A DNA stretch of 64,000 nucleotides from Paraburkholderia tropica (GTDB taxonomy: Bacteria > Pseudomonadota > Gammaproteobacteria > Burkholderiales > Burkholderiaceae), in contig NZ_FNZM01000001.1 of assembly GCF_900109265.1 (NCBI RefSeq), forward strand, positions 434,001 through 498,000, given 5' to 3'. The position numbers were made by a program, and so were the translations under genes. Under the pieces are notes generated by a model. It saw only the letters and a program-made list of their open reading frames with translations, ran no database searches and was not told where the DNA came from. Each line of letters begins with the position of its first letter. The first letter of the stretch is position 1. Shown piece after piece: positions 37,554 through 45,602 of this stretch.

Positions 37554-37886
37554 TCATGGTGCGCAGGTTTTGCTCGCGCCCTCAATCCAGAAATTCTTCG
37601 CGTGGCGCTTGCCCGCGTAGAAACGATAGGTGGTCGTGCCGTTGTCGGCGCGCACCTTGATCACGTTCGAGTCGCCGAAATCGAGCATTTCGCCTTGCGG
37701 CAGCGACGTCGTGTTGAAGCTCGATCCGTGCCGCGTCGCTTCCACCGTCAGGCAGGAGATCACGTCCCGCACCGAGCGGTTGGTCGTGGAATCGATAACG
37801 GGCTGGCCGGAATCCGGATTGCTCTGGAACCAGGCGCAGGCGCCAAGCGTGAGCGAAAGGGCGAGGGGCACGACGAGCTGCTTCAT
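37554..37886 (-). CDS. Small outer-membrane-type lipoprotein, 110 aa
   Basis: A lipoprotein signal 'LALSLTLGAC' places the lipidated residue at Cys17. The mature part (~93 residues) has two further Cys (in 'VISCLTVEA' and at the end, 'SKTCAP') that could form a disulfide. CAGGAG precedes the ATG. No family recognised. Confidence 0.75.
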   Translation of the reverse strand: MKQLVVPLALSLTLGACAWFQSNPDSGQPVIDSTTNRSVRDVISCLTVEATRHGSSFNTTSLPQGEMLDFGDSNVIKVRADNGTTTYRFYAGKRHAKNFWIEGASKTCAP

Positions 37887-38217
37887 ATTGCTCCTGTTAA
37901 CCAGTTAACCGTGTGGGCGACCGGCGCGAAGTCAGGGGAAGCCCTTGCGAGCCGCGCGGCGGCGCGCCGGAAAAAATGAGCCAAAGATTATATCGGCAGC
38001 ACGTCGCGTGCCGCCGCGCGCAAGGCAACGCAGCGCGTGAAAAAACGCGCGATGCGTGACGGAAAGCGGGCGCATCGCGGAACAAGCGGGCACGTGTGTT
38101 GCACAGACGCGACTTGCGCGCCCGTCGCGCGACACAGACGCACACGTTTGATCGCGGCGAGATAGACTATTCGACAGGTGCACTCCGCGATCTGACGCGA
38201 CGTCAGGGAGAATAACC
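37887..38217. other. Non-coding region between the lipoprotein and the PBP-like gene
   Basis: A 331-bp gap between divergent genes. AGGGAG (38205-38210) is the ribosome-binding site of the PBP-like gene. A sequence near 38160-38170 could be a -10 element, but I cannot define a promoter. Nothing else recognised. Confidence 0.4.
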
Positions 38218-41200
38218 ATGAGCCGCCCGTCGATCCGTTTTCCTGTTCGTGCCACCGGTACCGGCTCGGTCTGGCGGTGGATCAAGTGGGGTGTCATCGT
38301 CGCGCTGCTGGCGGCGATCGTGATCCTCGCGCGCATCGTACAGATCGAAATCGACACCTCGCGATTGCAGGCGCGCTATCTCTCCGAACTCACACGCGAC
38401 ATCGGCTTCACCGTCGAAAACGGGCCGAGTCACAGCATCCGCTTTCCCACCACGAACGGTCCTTACGACACGCGGCTCGGCTACGCCCAACTGCCGATGT
38501 TCACCGACCGTCTTGCGCAGCGCGGCTTCGCGGTTGCTTCGCAGGCCCGTGATTCGGAACGCATGATTTCGCTGGCCGATCAGGGTCTTTTCATCCCGTT
38601 CGAGGAGAAGGACCAGGCCGGCATCGCGCTGCGCGACGCGAATGGCGCGACGCTGTTCCACACGCGCTATCCGCAGCGCGCCTATGAAAGTTTCGACGCC
38701 GTGCCGCCGCTCGTGCGCGACTCGCTGCTGTTTATCGAAGACAAATACCTGCTCGCCGCCGATCAGCCGAACCGCAATCCGGCCATCGACTGGGGCCGTT
38801 TCAGCCACGCGCTGATCGATCAGGGCGCGCGCCTCGTGAACCGCCATCAGCAGACGCCGGGCGGCAGCACGCTCGCCACGCAGATCGAGAAGTTTCGCCA
38901 TTCCACCGGCGGGCGCACGTCCACGCCGCCGGAGAAACTGCGCCAGATCGCGTCGGCCTCCGTGCGCGCGTATCTCGACGGGCCGCAGACCATGCCCGCG
39001 CGTCAGCAGATTCTCGTTCATTACCTGAATTCCGTGCCGCTGTCGGCGAAGGCGGGCATCGGCGAAGTCAACGGGATTGGCGACGGGCTCGCGGCTTGGT
39101 ACGGGCGCGATTTCCGCGACGTGAACCGCGTGCTGCGCGCGCCGGTGTCGAGCGCGACGCTCGACGAACAGGCGCTCGCGTTTCGCCAGGTGCTGTCCTT
39201 GCTGATCGCGCAGCGCGCGCCTTCGTATTTCCTGCAAAAGAACAACGAAGCGCTCGCGAAGCTCACCGACAGCTATCTGCGCCTGCTCGCGAACGGCGGC
39301 GTGATCACGCCGCAATTGCGCGACGCCGCGCTCGCCACGCAACTGACGCTCGACCGCTCGAAGCCCGCGCCGCGCCCGGCCGTGTCGTACGTGGACCGCA
39401 AGGCGGTGCTCACGTTGCGCACGCAACTGATGCAGGCGCTCGGTCTGAAGACGCTTTACGACCTCGACCGCCTCGACCTGACCGCGACCGCCACGCTCGA
39501 CGACGGCGTGCAGCAGGCGGTGAGCGACCGGCTCGCCGATGCCGCGACGAAGGACGGCGCGCGCGCGGCGGGACTCGTGGGCTTCGAGATGCTGCGCCCT
39601 GCCGACGATCCGTCGAAGATCGCGTACAGCTTCACGTTGTTCGAGCGGCGCGGCGGCGAAAATCTCGTGCGCGTGCAGACCGACAGCGTGAACCAGCCCT
39701 TCGATATCAATTCGGGCGCGCGCCTGAATCTGGGCTCGACGGCGAAGCTGCGCACCATCATCACGTATCTGCAGATCGTGAGCGCGCTGCACACGAAATA
39801 CGCCGACCAGGATGCGAAGACGCTGCGCGCGGAACTGCCGCAGGTGGACCCGAGCGATGCGCTCACGCGCTGGGCGATCGACTATCTGTCGAAGACCTCG
39901 GACCGCTCGCTGCCCTCGATGCTCGAAGCGGCCGTGGAGCGCAAATACTCGGCGAGCCCGGGCGAAACCTTCTACACGGGCGGCGGCGCGCAGAGCTTCA
40001 ATAACTTCGAGTCGAGCGACAACGGGTCGATTCTCACTCTGCACCGCGCGTTCCAGCATTCGGTGAATCTCGTGTTCGTGCGGCTCATGCGCGACATCGT
40101 CCACTACGAGATGATCCAGACGTCCGGGCCGCCCGCCACGTGGCTCGACGATCCGGCCGTGCGCAACCGCTTTCTCACGCAGTTTGCCGACGGCGAAAGC
40201 CAGGTCTACATGAAGCGCTTCTACGCGCGCTATCAAGGCAAGAGCAACGACGAAGCGATCCAGATCCTGCTGCAACACACGCGCAAGGGACCGGCGCGGA
40301 TCGCGACCGTGCTGCGCAGCGCGAATCCGGACGGCTCGCTCGCGTGGTTCGATACGCAGATGCGCGCGCAACTGAAGAACACGAAGTTCCAGTGGCTCGA
40401 CGACGAAGAGCTCGCGAAGTACTACGACAAGTACGCGATCGACAAATTCAACCTCAACGATCGCGGCTATATCGCGGGCATTCATCCGCTCGAACTGTGG
40501 CTGCTGCTGTATCTGCGCTCGCATCCCGACGCGACGCTCGCGCAGGTTCAGCAGGCGAGCCGCGATACGCGTCTCTATACCTATAAGTGGCTGTTCAAGA
40601 CGAAGTATCACGCGACGCAGGATCGCCGTATCCGCCACATGATCGAACTGCGCGCATACGACGCGATCGGCAAGTCGTGGCGCGCGCTCGGCTATCCGTT
40701 CGACAACATCACGCCTTCGTATGGCGCGGCGATCGGCGCGTCGGGCGACCGGCCGTCGGCGCTCGCGTATCTGATCGGCCTCGTGTCGAGCGATGGCCAG
40801 AAGCTGCCGACGCACAGCTTCGAATCGCTCGACTTCGCGCGCGGCACGCCGTACGAGACGCGCTTCGTGCATGCCGCCACCGCGCCGCAGCCGCTCATCT
40901 CGCCGGATATTTCGAAGGTGGTGCGCGAGCTGCTGACGTCGGTGGTGGAGGGCGGCACGGCCAAGCGTCTCGCCGACGGCATGACCTTCCCCGACGGCAA
41001 GAAGCTGGACGTCTACGGCAAGACCGGCACCGGCGATCAGCGTTTCAATGTCTATGCGCCGGGCGCGCGGCTGATCGAGTCGCGCAAGGTGAACCGCAGC
41101 GCCACGTTCGTGTTCGTGATCGGCAATCGCTTTTATGGCACGCTGACCGCGTGGGTGCACGAGCCGTATGCGGCGCGCTACACGTTCACGAGCGCGCTCT

Positions 41201-41457
41201 CGGTGCAGTTGCTCAAGTCGCTCGCGCCGGTGCTGCAACCTTTGCTCGAGGATCAGGACGCGCCCGACGGCAAGCTCAAGGCGGCAACGGGATCGAAGGA
41301 GATGACGCTGATCGATCCGCAAACGGGCGCGATGCAGCAGGTGAGTCTCGCGTCGCTGAACGCGGCTGCGCAAAGCGGATGGACCAGCACGATGCCGGGC
41401 TTCTATGCGGATGCCGGCTCAACGGGCGCGATGGGTGCGATGGCGAAACGGAAATGA
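38218..41457 (+). CDS. Bifunctional class A penicillin-binding protein-like enzyme, enlarged
   Basis: A 1079-aa inner-membrane protein with one N-terminal anchor (~residues 20-42). The glycosyltransferase-51 domain is shown by 'SLLFIEDKYLL' (catalytic-type Glu174) and 'GGSTLATQIEKFRHS'. The transpeptidase motifs are all present: Ser507-T-A-Lys510, Ser615-V-Asn617 and Lys935-T-Gly937. In typical class A PBPs the second and third motifs are ~120-130 residues apart; here 320. Roughly 200 residues (about 640-840) are therefore inserted, and much of that segment is charged and helical. It should polymerise and crosslink peptidoglycan, but the motif order does not prove activity. A monocistronic unit with its own terminator. 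Confidence 0.88.
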   Translation: MSRPSIRFPVRATGTGSVWRWIKWGVIVALLAAIVILARIVQIEIDTSRLQARYLSELTRDIGFTVENGPSHSIRFPTTNGPYDTRLGYAQLPMFTDRLAQRGFAVASQARDSERMISLADQGLFIPFEEKDQAGIALRDANGATLFHTRYPQRAYESFDAVPPLVRDSLLFIEDKYLLAADQPNRNPAIDWGRFSHALIDQGARLVNRHQQTPGGSTLATQIEKFRHSTGGRTSTPPEKLRQIASASVRAYLDGPQTMPARQQILVHYLNSVPLSAKAGIGEVNGIGDGLAAWYGRDFRDVNRVLRAPVSSATLDEQALAFRQVLSLLIAQRAPSYFLQKNNEALAKLTDSYLRLLANGGVITPQLRDAALATQLTLDRSKPAPRPAVSYVDRKAVLTLRTQLMQALGLKTLYDLDRLDLTATATLDDGVQQAVSDRLADAATKDGARAAGLVGFEMLRPADDPSKIAYSFTLFERRGGENLVRVQTDSVNQPFDINSGARLNLGSTAKLRTIITYLQIVSALHTKYADQDAKTLRAELPQVDPSDALTRWAIDYLSKTSDRSLPSMLEAAVERKYSASPGETFYTGGGAQSFNNFESSDNGSILTLHRAFQHSVNLVFVRLMRDIVHYEMIQTSGPPATWLDDPAVRNRFLTQFADGESQVYMKRFYARYQGKSNDEAIQILLQHTRKGPARIATVLRSANPDGSLAWFDTQMRAQLKNTKFQWLDDEELAKYYDKYAIDKFNLNDRGYIAGIHPLELWLLLYLRSHPDATLAQVQQASRDTRLYTYKWLFKTKYHATQDRRIRHMIELRAYDAIGKSWRALGYPFDNITPSYGAAIGASGDRPSALAYLIGLVSSDGQKLPTHSFESLDFARGTPYETRFVHAATAPQPLISPDISKVVRELLTSVVEGGTAKRLADGMTFPDGKKLDVYGKTGTGDQRFNVYAPGARLIESRKVNRSATFVFVIGNRFYGTLTAWVHEPYAARYTFTSALSVQLLKSLAPVLQPLLEDQDAPDGKLKAATGSKEMTLIDPQTGAMQQVSLASLNAAAQSGWTSTMPGFYADAGSTGAMGAMAKRK

Positions 41458-41495
41458 GCGCTCACTGCGTGCATCGATGAACGTGATGCCGATAA

Positions 41496-41521
41496 AAAAC
41501 GCGCCCGGATGGGCGCGTTTT
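41496..41521. terminator. Bidirectional terminator
   Basis: An 11-bp stem AAAACGCGCCC/GGGCGCGTTTT (41496-41506 with 41511-41521) with loop GGAT, between the convergent PBP-like and glycine-zipper genes. Confidence 0.9.
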
Positions 41522-41562
41522 CTTTGGTGCCGCCGATGCGCCCGTGAGCGCGATGGCGAAGC

Positions 41563-42087
41563 TCAGTACGAGCCGGCGTCCGGAGGCGGCGGCGATCCCG
41601 GCGGCGGCGGCGGCAGATAACGCTGCTGCGGTTGCGTCTGATACGGCTGCTGCGTCTGCATGCGGCCCGCGACCGGAATGCGGTTGCCGTTGCCGTACAT
41701 GCACTGCAGATACGCGTAGTCGTAACGGCGTTGCACGTCGTAAGCCGAGCCTTGCACGTTGCCCATGCCGACCGCGCTGCCCGCGAGCAGGCCCGCGCCC
41801 GCGCCGATGGCCGCGCCCTGGCCGCCGCCGAACGCGGCGCCGGCTGCCGCGCCGAGTGCGGTGCCGACCACGGCGCTGCCCACGCCCGCATTTGTTGCGG
41901 CCTGGTTGGTGGCGCCGCCGCCGACCTGCTGGAAGGCGAACTGGCGGCAGTTGTAGTCGTCGTTGCGGAACTGGTCGAAGGTCTTGCCGGTGCCGGGCAG
42001 CGCCATCACGCTCGGGCCGGTCGGCACCACGGCGCACGCGCTCAGGAGCCCCGCCGCGGCAAGCACCGCGAGATAAGTCGATTTCAT
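41563..42087 (-). CDS. Glycine-zipper lipoprotein
   Basis: A 174-aa lipoprotein ('LLSAC', Cys18). Residues ~65-110 are an alternating Gly/Ala segment ('GSAVVGTALGAAAGAAFGGGQGAAIGAGAGLLAGSAVG'), a glycine zipper that can insert in membranes. 'YDVQRRYDYAYLQCMYGNGN' follows, then a Pro/Gln-rich tail. Such proteins are common envelope components of unknown function. The next minus-strand gene upstream ends 19 bp away, so the two are probably co-transcribed. Confidence 0.85.
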   Translation of the reverse strand: MKSTYLAVLAAAGLLSACAVVPTGPSVMALPGTGKTFDQFRNDDYNCRQFAFQQVGGGATNQAATNAGVGSAVVGTALGAAAGAAFGGGQGAAIGAGAGLLAGSAVGMGNVQGSAYDVQRRYDYAYLQCMYGNGNRIPVAGRMQTQQPYQTQPQQRYLPPPPPGSPPPPDAGSY

Positions 42088-42106
42088 GTGCAGCTCGTCT
42101 GGTCGG

Positions 42107-42496
42107 TTAGTTCGAAGGGGCCGCCTGGGCGGGCACCGAGCGCCAGCCCGACGCGCATTGCTTCACGTACGGGTAGTAGGTCTTGGAGGCGTCGCAGTAG
42201 TACCAGGTGTCGCCGTTCTGGCTGGCGGCGACGCCGTTCGGGCCGTTGGCGGGCCCTTGCTGGTAGACCGCGTCCGGGTCGCCGGCCTGGCCCTGCTCGA
42301 CGTAGTCGGGCGGCGGCGGGGGCGGCGGGGTGACGATGACGGGCGGCGGCCCCCAGTAGTAGGGCACGGGCGCGACGGGGTAGTAGTACGGCACGCCGCC
42401 GCCGATGAACACGCCGACGCGCGCCGCGTTCGCCGCGCCGCTCACGCAGGCGATGGCGGCCACGGCAGCCCCGAGAATGAATTTCGACCTTCTCAC
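42107..42496 (-). CDS. Secreted Pro/Tyr-rich protein, 129 aa
   Basis: A GTG start at 42496 with GGAG ~7 nt upstream gives a clean signal peptide ('FILGAAVAAIACVSGAANA', cleavage near residue 23-24). The mature protein begins 'ARVGVFIGGGVPYYYPVAPVPYYWGPPPVIV', carries a run of eight Pro, and ends with a small domain ('NGDTWYYCDASKTYYPYVKQCASGWRSVP') with two Cys. This tail resembles a module seen in many Burkholderiaceae envelope proteins. Function unknown. Confidence 0.8.
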   Translation of the reverse strand: MRRSKFILGAAVAAIACVSGAANAARVGVFIGGGVPYYYPVAPVPYYWGPPPVIVTPPPPPPPDYVEQGQAGDPDAVYQQGPANGPNGVAASQNGDTWYYCDASKTYYPYVKQCASGWRSVPAQAAPSN

Positions 42497-43142
42497 AACG
42501 ATCTCCAGTACGGATGGTCCCGGGCCGGTCAGCCCGCGCATGATGAAACGCTATGACAAGGCGGGGTTCAATGCAATTACGCGAGTTGTACTGTTTTTTC
42601 GAGTTGTTACAACTCGGTGACGGCGTCCGGTACGCACCTCGGACGCTCGCGCCGTTCGGAGCACAAGCTGCGGCTTCGTGGTCGTATCGGCGGTCTTCAG
42701 TCGCTTCTTGCGCGGTTCGTGCGCGGCGCGTGTGTTTGCCGTAAGCTGCGCGTCGGTAATATTTGGATATTTGAGACAAGTGCCTGTTGAGCGATGTCAG
42801 GCCTGATTCTGGCTTTCGGATTGAATAGAAAAAGCCGGATGTCCCCCAGAATGATCTGAAATCCTCGACGTCTTGTCCGGTCAAGATGTGCCGCGCAATG
42901 TGCGCGCATCTGTCCCGATCGCCGCTCGAATCGATCCTCTGTCTACCCATGCCGTTGTTTCGCGCTCGCCCGTGCGTTCGGGCTTGCGCGGAATTCGCCA
43001 TCGGCGCCGCGCGCGACCGCGAAAAAGTCGAATAGTCATTTCGATTCGCCGCGCGCGGTACACGCGCATGCGCCACTTAGACTGGCCGACCGCCGCGTGA
43101 TCGGCGCGGCGCCATCCTTGAAAATTAATAAGGACTACAAAG
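42497..43142. promoter_or_regulatory. Long divergent intergenic region with a GAGTTGTTACAACTC palindrome
   Basis: A 646-bp region without a credible gene. A 15-bp perfect palindrome lies at 42601-42615, about 105 bp upstream of the 42496 start. Its core TGTTACAACTCG also occurs in the inverted repeat upstream of flhD. AAGGA (43131-43135) is the ribosome-binding site of the DUF2844 gene. Confidence 0.5.
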
Positions 43143-43607
43143 ATGAGGAAAATTCTGATGGGCGCGGCGGCGTGCGCCGTCGTGAGCGCAGCGCCCGCAT
43201 GGGCCGGTTTGGGTGGCGCGCCGACTTATCCGTCGGCGCCACGCATGCCGGGCATCCGCACGATGACGGCAGCCAATGGCGTCGCCGCGTCCTACACGGT
43301 GACCACGGCCACGCTCGCTAACGGCACCGTGATTCATGAGTATCTCGATAGCGCCGGTACCGTGTTCGCGGTGTCGTGGCGCGGTCCGCGCGTCGGCTCG
43401 CTCGAAACGCTGCTCGGCAATTACTTTCCGGCGTGGCAAAAAGGTCTTGCCGAAGCGCGTGCGGCGCGCGGCGGCGGCCACGGCCCGGTCTCGATGCACG
43501 GCCCCGATCTGGCCGTCGAGTCGGGCGGCCACATGGGGGCGCTGACGGGGCGCGCGTGGCTGCCGAAGGCGCTGCCGCAAGGCATGAGCGCGGATCAGAT
43601 TCAGTGA
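43143..43607 (+). CDS. DUF2844 family secreted protein
   Basis: A 154-aa protein with a signal peptide cleaved after 'APAWA' (residue 21). The mature region 'GTVIHEYLDSAGTVFAVSWRGPRVGSLETLLGNYFPAW' is the DUF2844 core. It ends 13 bp before a DUF3443 lipoprotein gene; the two families are commonly paired in Burkholderia relatives. Probably a periplasmic partner or substrate of that protein (inference). Confidence 0.85.
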   Translation: MRKILMGAAACAVVSAAPAWAGLGGAPTYPSAPRMPGIRTMTAANGVAASYTVTTATLANGTVIHEYLDSAGTVFAVSWRGPRVGSLETLLGNYFPAWQKGLAEARAARGGGHGPVSMHGPDLAVESGGHMGALTGRAWLPKALPQGMSADQIQ

Positions 43608-43620
43608 ACGGAGCGAGACG

Positions 43621-45183
43621 ATGAACAAGATCATTCTGGCTTCGGCACTCGCGCTAAGCGTGGCGCTCGTGGCGTGCGGAGGCGGTGGGGGCGGCGACGA
43701 GGGCGATGGCGCGCCGGGCCAGGCGGCGGTGTCCAACGGCAGCGCGCCGTCGAGTGGCGGCGCATCGGGTTCGGGAACGAACGGGGGCAAATCGGGTTCG
43801 GGCAGCGCGACGAGCGCGACGAATAACCCGCCGAATAACAGCAGCTCAGGCAATAACGGTTCGGCTGGCGGCAAGGCCGGTTCGGGATCGACCACGCCTT
43901 CGGGCAACGCGGGCGATGGCGGTTCGGCGTCGGGCGGCCAGAGTTCGGGCGGCACCGATTCATCGGGCTCGTCGGGATCATCGGGCTCGGGCACTTCGGT
44001 CGGCGACACGTCCGGCAGCGGCGCTCCGGGCGGCGGCAGCAGCGACGGCGGCGCGCCCGACGGCGGCGCAACCGCCGACATCGGCAACACCGTCGCGGTG
44101 AGCGTTTCGTCGGCGAGCAGCGTGCGCAATGTCCCGCTCGTGAGCGTGACCGTCTGCCAGCCCGGCAGCAGCGGCCAGAAGAACTGCGCGACGATCGACA
44201 ACGTGCTGCTCGACACCGGCTCGTTCGGCCTGCGCCTCTATGCATCCGCGATTCCGCCGGCCACGCTCGCCGCGCTGCCGATCCAGCGCGACGCCGCGAG
44301 CGGCACGAACGTCGCCGCGTGCGGCATGTTCGGCTCGGGTTATACGTGGGGCAGCCTGCGTAGCGCCGACGTGAAGCTCTCGCGCGAAATCGCCGCCTCG
44401 GCGCCGATCCAGGTGATCGGCGATCCGGCCATCGTGTCGAGCGCGCCTTCGTCGTGCGTCTATAACGATTCGCTCAACACGACCGGGTCGCTCGGCGGCG
44501 TGAACGGCATTCTTGGCGTGGGCGTCGCGCGCAACGACTGCGGCGCGGCGTGCGCGAGTTCGGCGCAGGCCGGCTATTACTACGCGGATGCCGCGCCGGC
44601 GACGCCCATCGCCATGCCGCTCGCGAACCAGGTCACCAATCCCGTCGCGCTGTTCCCGATCGACAACAACGGCCTGATCGTCGATATGCCCGCGATCGAC
44701 GCGACGGGCGCGCTGACGTCGTCCGGCACGGTGATCTTCGGCGTCGGCACCCAGTCGAATAACGCGTTGCCGGGCGCGGGCACGACGATCCTCGCGACCG
44801 ACCGCTGGGGCAATTTCAGCGGCAGCGTCGCGGGCGGCGCGGCCGTGCCCGCGTTCATCGATTCGGGTTCGAACACGCTGGGCTTCGAGGACTGGGCGCT
44901 GCCGCAATATCAGGGCTTTTACGCGCCGGTTTCGGCGATCCAGCGCGCGCTCGCGCTCTCCGACACCACGGGCGCGGCCGCGACGGCCAGCATCGGTATC
45001 GGCAATGCGCGCGCGCTGCTCGCCACGCGTTACACGGCGTTCAGCACGCTCGGCTCATTCCTCGGACAGACGCTCGATCTCGGCATGCCGTTCTTCTATG
45101 GCCAACGTGTCTGGTACGGCATCGAAGGCACGCGCGCGGGCGCGAATGTCACCGGACCTTATGTGAGTTTTGCTGCCCGGTAA
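43621..45183 (+). CDS. DUF3443 lipoprotein with twin pepsin-like Asp-Thr/Ser-Gly motifs
   Basis: A 520-aa lipoprotein ('LVAC', Cys19). Residues ~20-150 are a low-complexity Gly/Ser/Asn linker that would hold the globular part away from the membrane. The C-terminal ~370 residues are DUF3443. They contain 'NVLLDTGSFGLRL' (Asp198) and 'PAFIDSGSNTLGF' (Asp414), each a hydrophobic-hydrophobic-Asp-Thr/Ser-Gly motif like the two catalytic loops of pepsin-type aspartic proteases (spacing 216; pepsin 183). Several Cys pairs suggest disulfides. No protease activity is known for this family, so activity is inference. Co-transcribed with DUF2844; terminator follows. Confidence 0.85.
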   Translation: MNKIILASALALSVALVACGGGGGGDEGDGAPGQAAVSNGSAPSSGGASGSGTNGGKSGSGSATSATNNPPNNSSSGNNGSAGGKAGSGSTTPSGNAGDGGSASGGQSSGGTDSSGSSGSSGSGTSVGDTSGSGAPGGGSSDGGAPDGGATADIGNTVAVSVSSASSVRNVPLVSVTVCQPGSSGQKNCATIDNVLLDTGSFGLRLYASAIPPATLAALPIQRDAASGTNVAACGMFGSGYTWGSLRSADVKLSREIAASAPIQVIGDPAIVSSAPSSCVYNDSLNTTGSLGGVNGILGVGVARNDCGAACASSAQAGYYYADAAPATPIAMPLANQVTNPVALFPIDNNGLIVDMPAIDATGALTSSGTVIFGVGTQSNNALPGAGTTILATDRWGNFSGSVAGGAAVPAFIDSGSNTLGFEDWALPQYQGFYAPVSAIQRALALSDTTGAAATASIGIGNARALLATRYTAFSTLGSFLGQTLDLGMPFFYGQRVWYGIEGTRAGANVTGPYVSFAAR

Positions 45184-45206
45184 TGCTTTCTTCAGGTAAT
45201 TAGCAT

Positions 45207-45238
45207 AAAAAAGCGCGCTTATTTCAGCGCGCTTTTTT
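45207..45238 (+). terminator. Terminator of the DUF2844-DUF3443 operon
   Basis: A 13-bp stem (45207-45219 with 45226-45238) around an AGCGCGCT core, ending in a T tract, 24 bp after the stop codon. Confidence 0.92.
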
Positions 45239-45423
45239 TATTCAAACTACTCTGTCAGGTTCTCATTAACAACATAAAAAGTATTTGCAAAGCATGATTC
45301 GTTTCCCCTATTATTCGCACCTCATGCAAAGTTCGATCGGGTACGCGTAAGGCGGCAAAAAATTCCCAATGGCGCCCTAAAAAATTCACGAATACAAACG
45401 TTTGCCCTGGCGAAAACCCTTAG

Positions 45424-45450
45424 TCAAGGCGTCAGACCGGGCGCCGTTAT
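45424..45450 (+). promoter_or_regulatory. Sigma-28 (FliA) promoter of the chemoreceptor operon
   Basis: TCAAGGCG (45424-45431), 11 nt, then GCCGTTAT (45443-45450) matches the FliA consensus TAAAGTTT-N11-GCCGATAA with the right spacing and only one change in the -10. It lies about 150 bp upstream of the chemoreceptor ATG. No better promoter is seen in the 419-bp gap. Confidence 0.7.
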
Positions 45451-45602
45451 AGCGCAAGTAGGCCGGACCGTTTCCAATCGGTCCTTTTTGCAAGACCTAA
45501 AATGCACTGGCGTTTTAAAACGTCGACAAAAGCCACTGAGAGAAAGCTTGCGATTTGCATGCAGATTGCGAGTTGCGCGCCATGACCACGAGGGAAATAA
45601 CA

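Noticed and set aside
38203-41373. 1056-codon open frame antisense to the PBP-like gene
   Set aside because: Shadow frame with Arg-rich composition; the plus strand has clear GT51 and transpeptidase motifs.
42553-43100. Small ORFs in the 42.5-43.1 kb gap
   Set aside because: Arg-rich sequences without ribosome-binding sites; the region looks non-coding.
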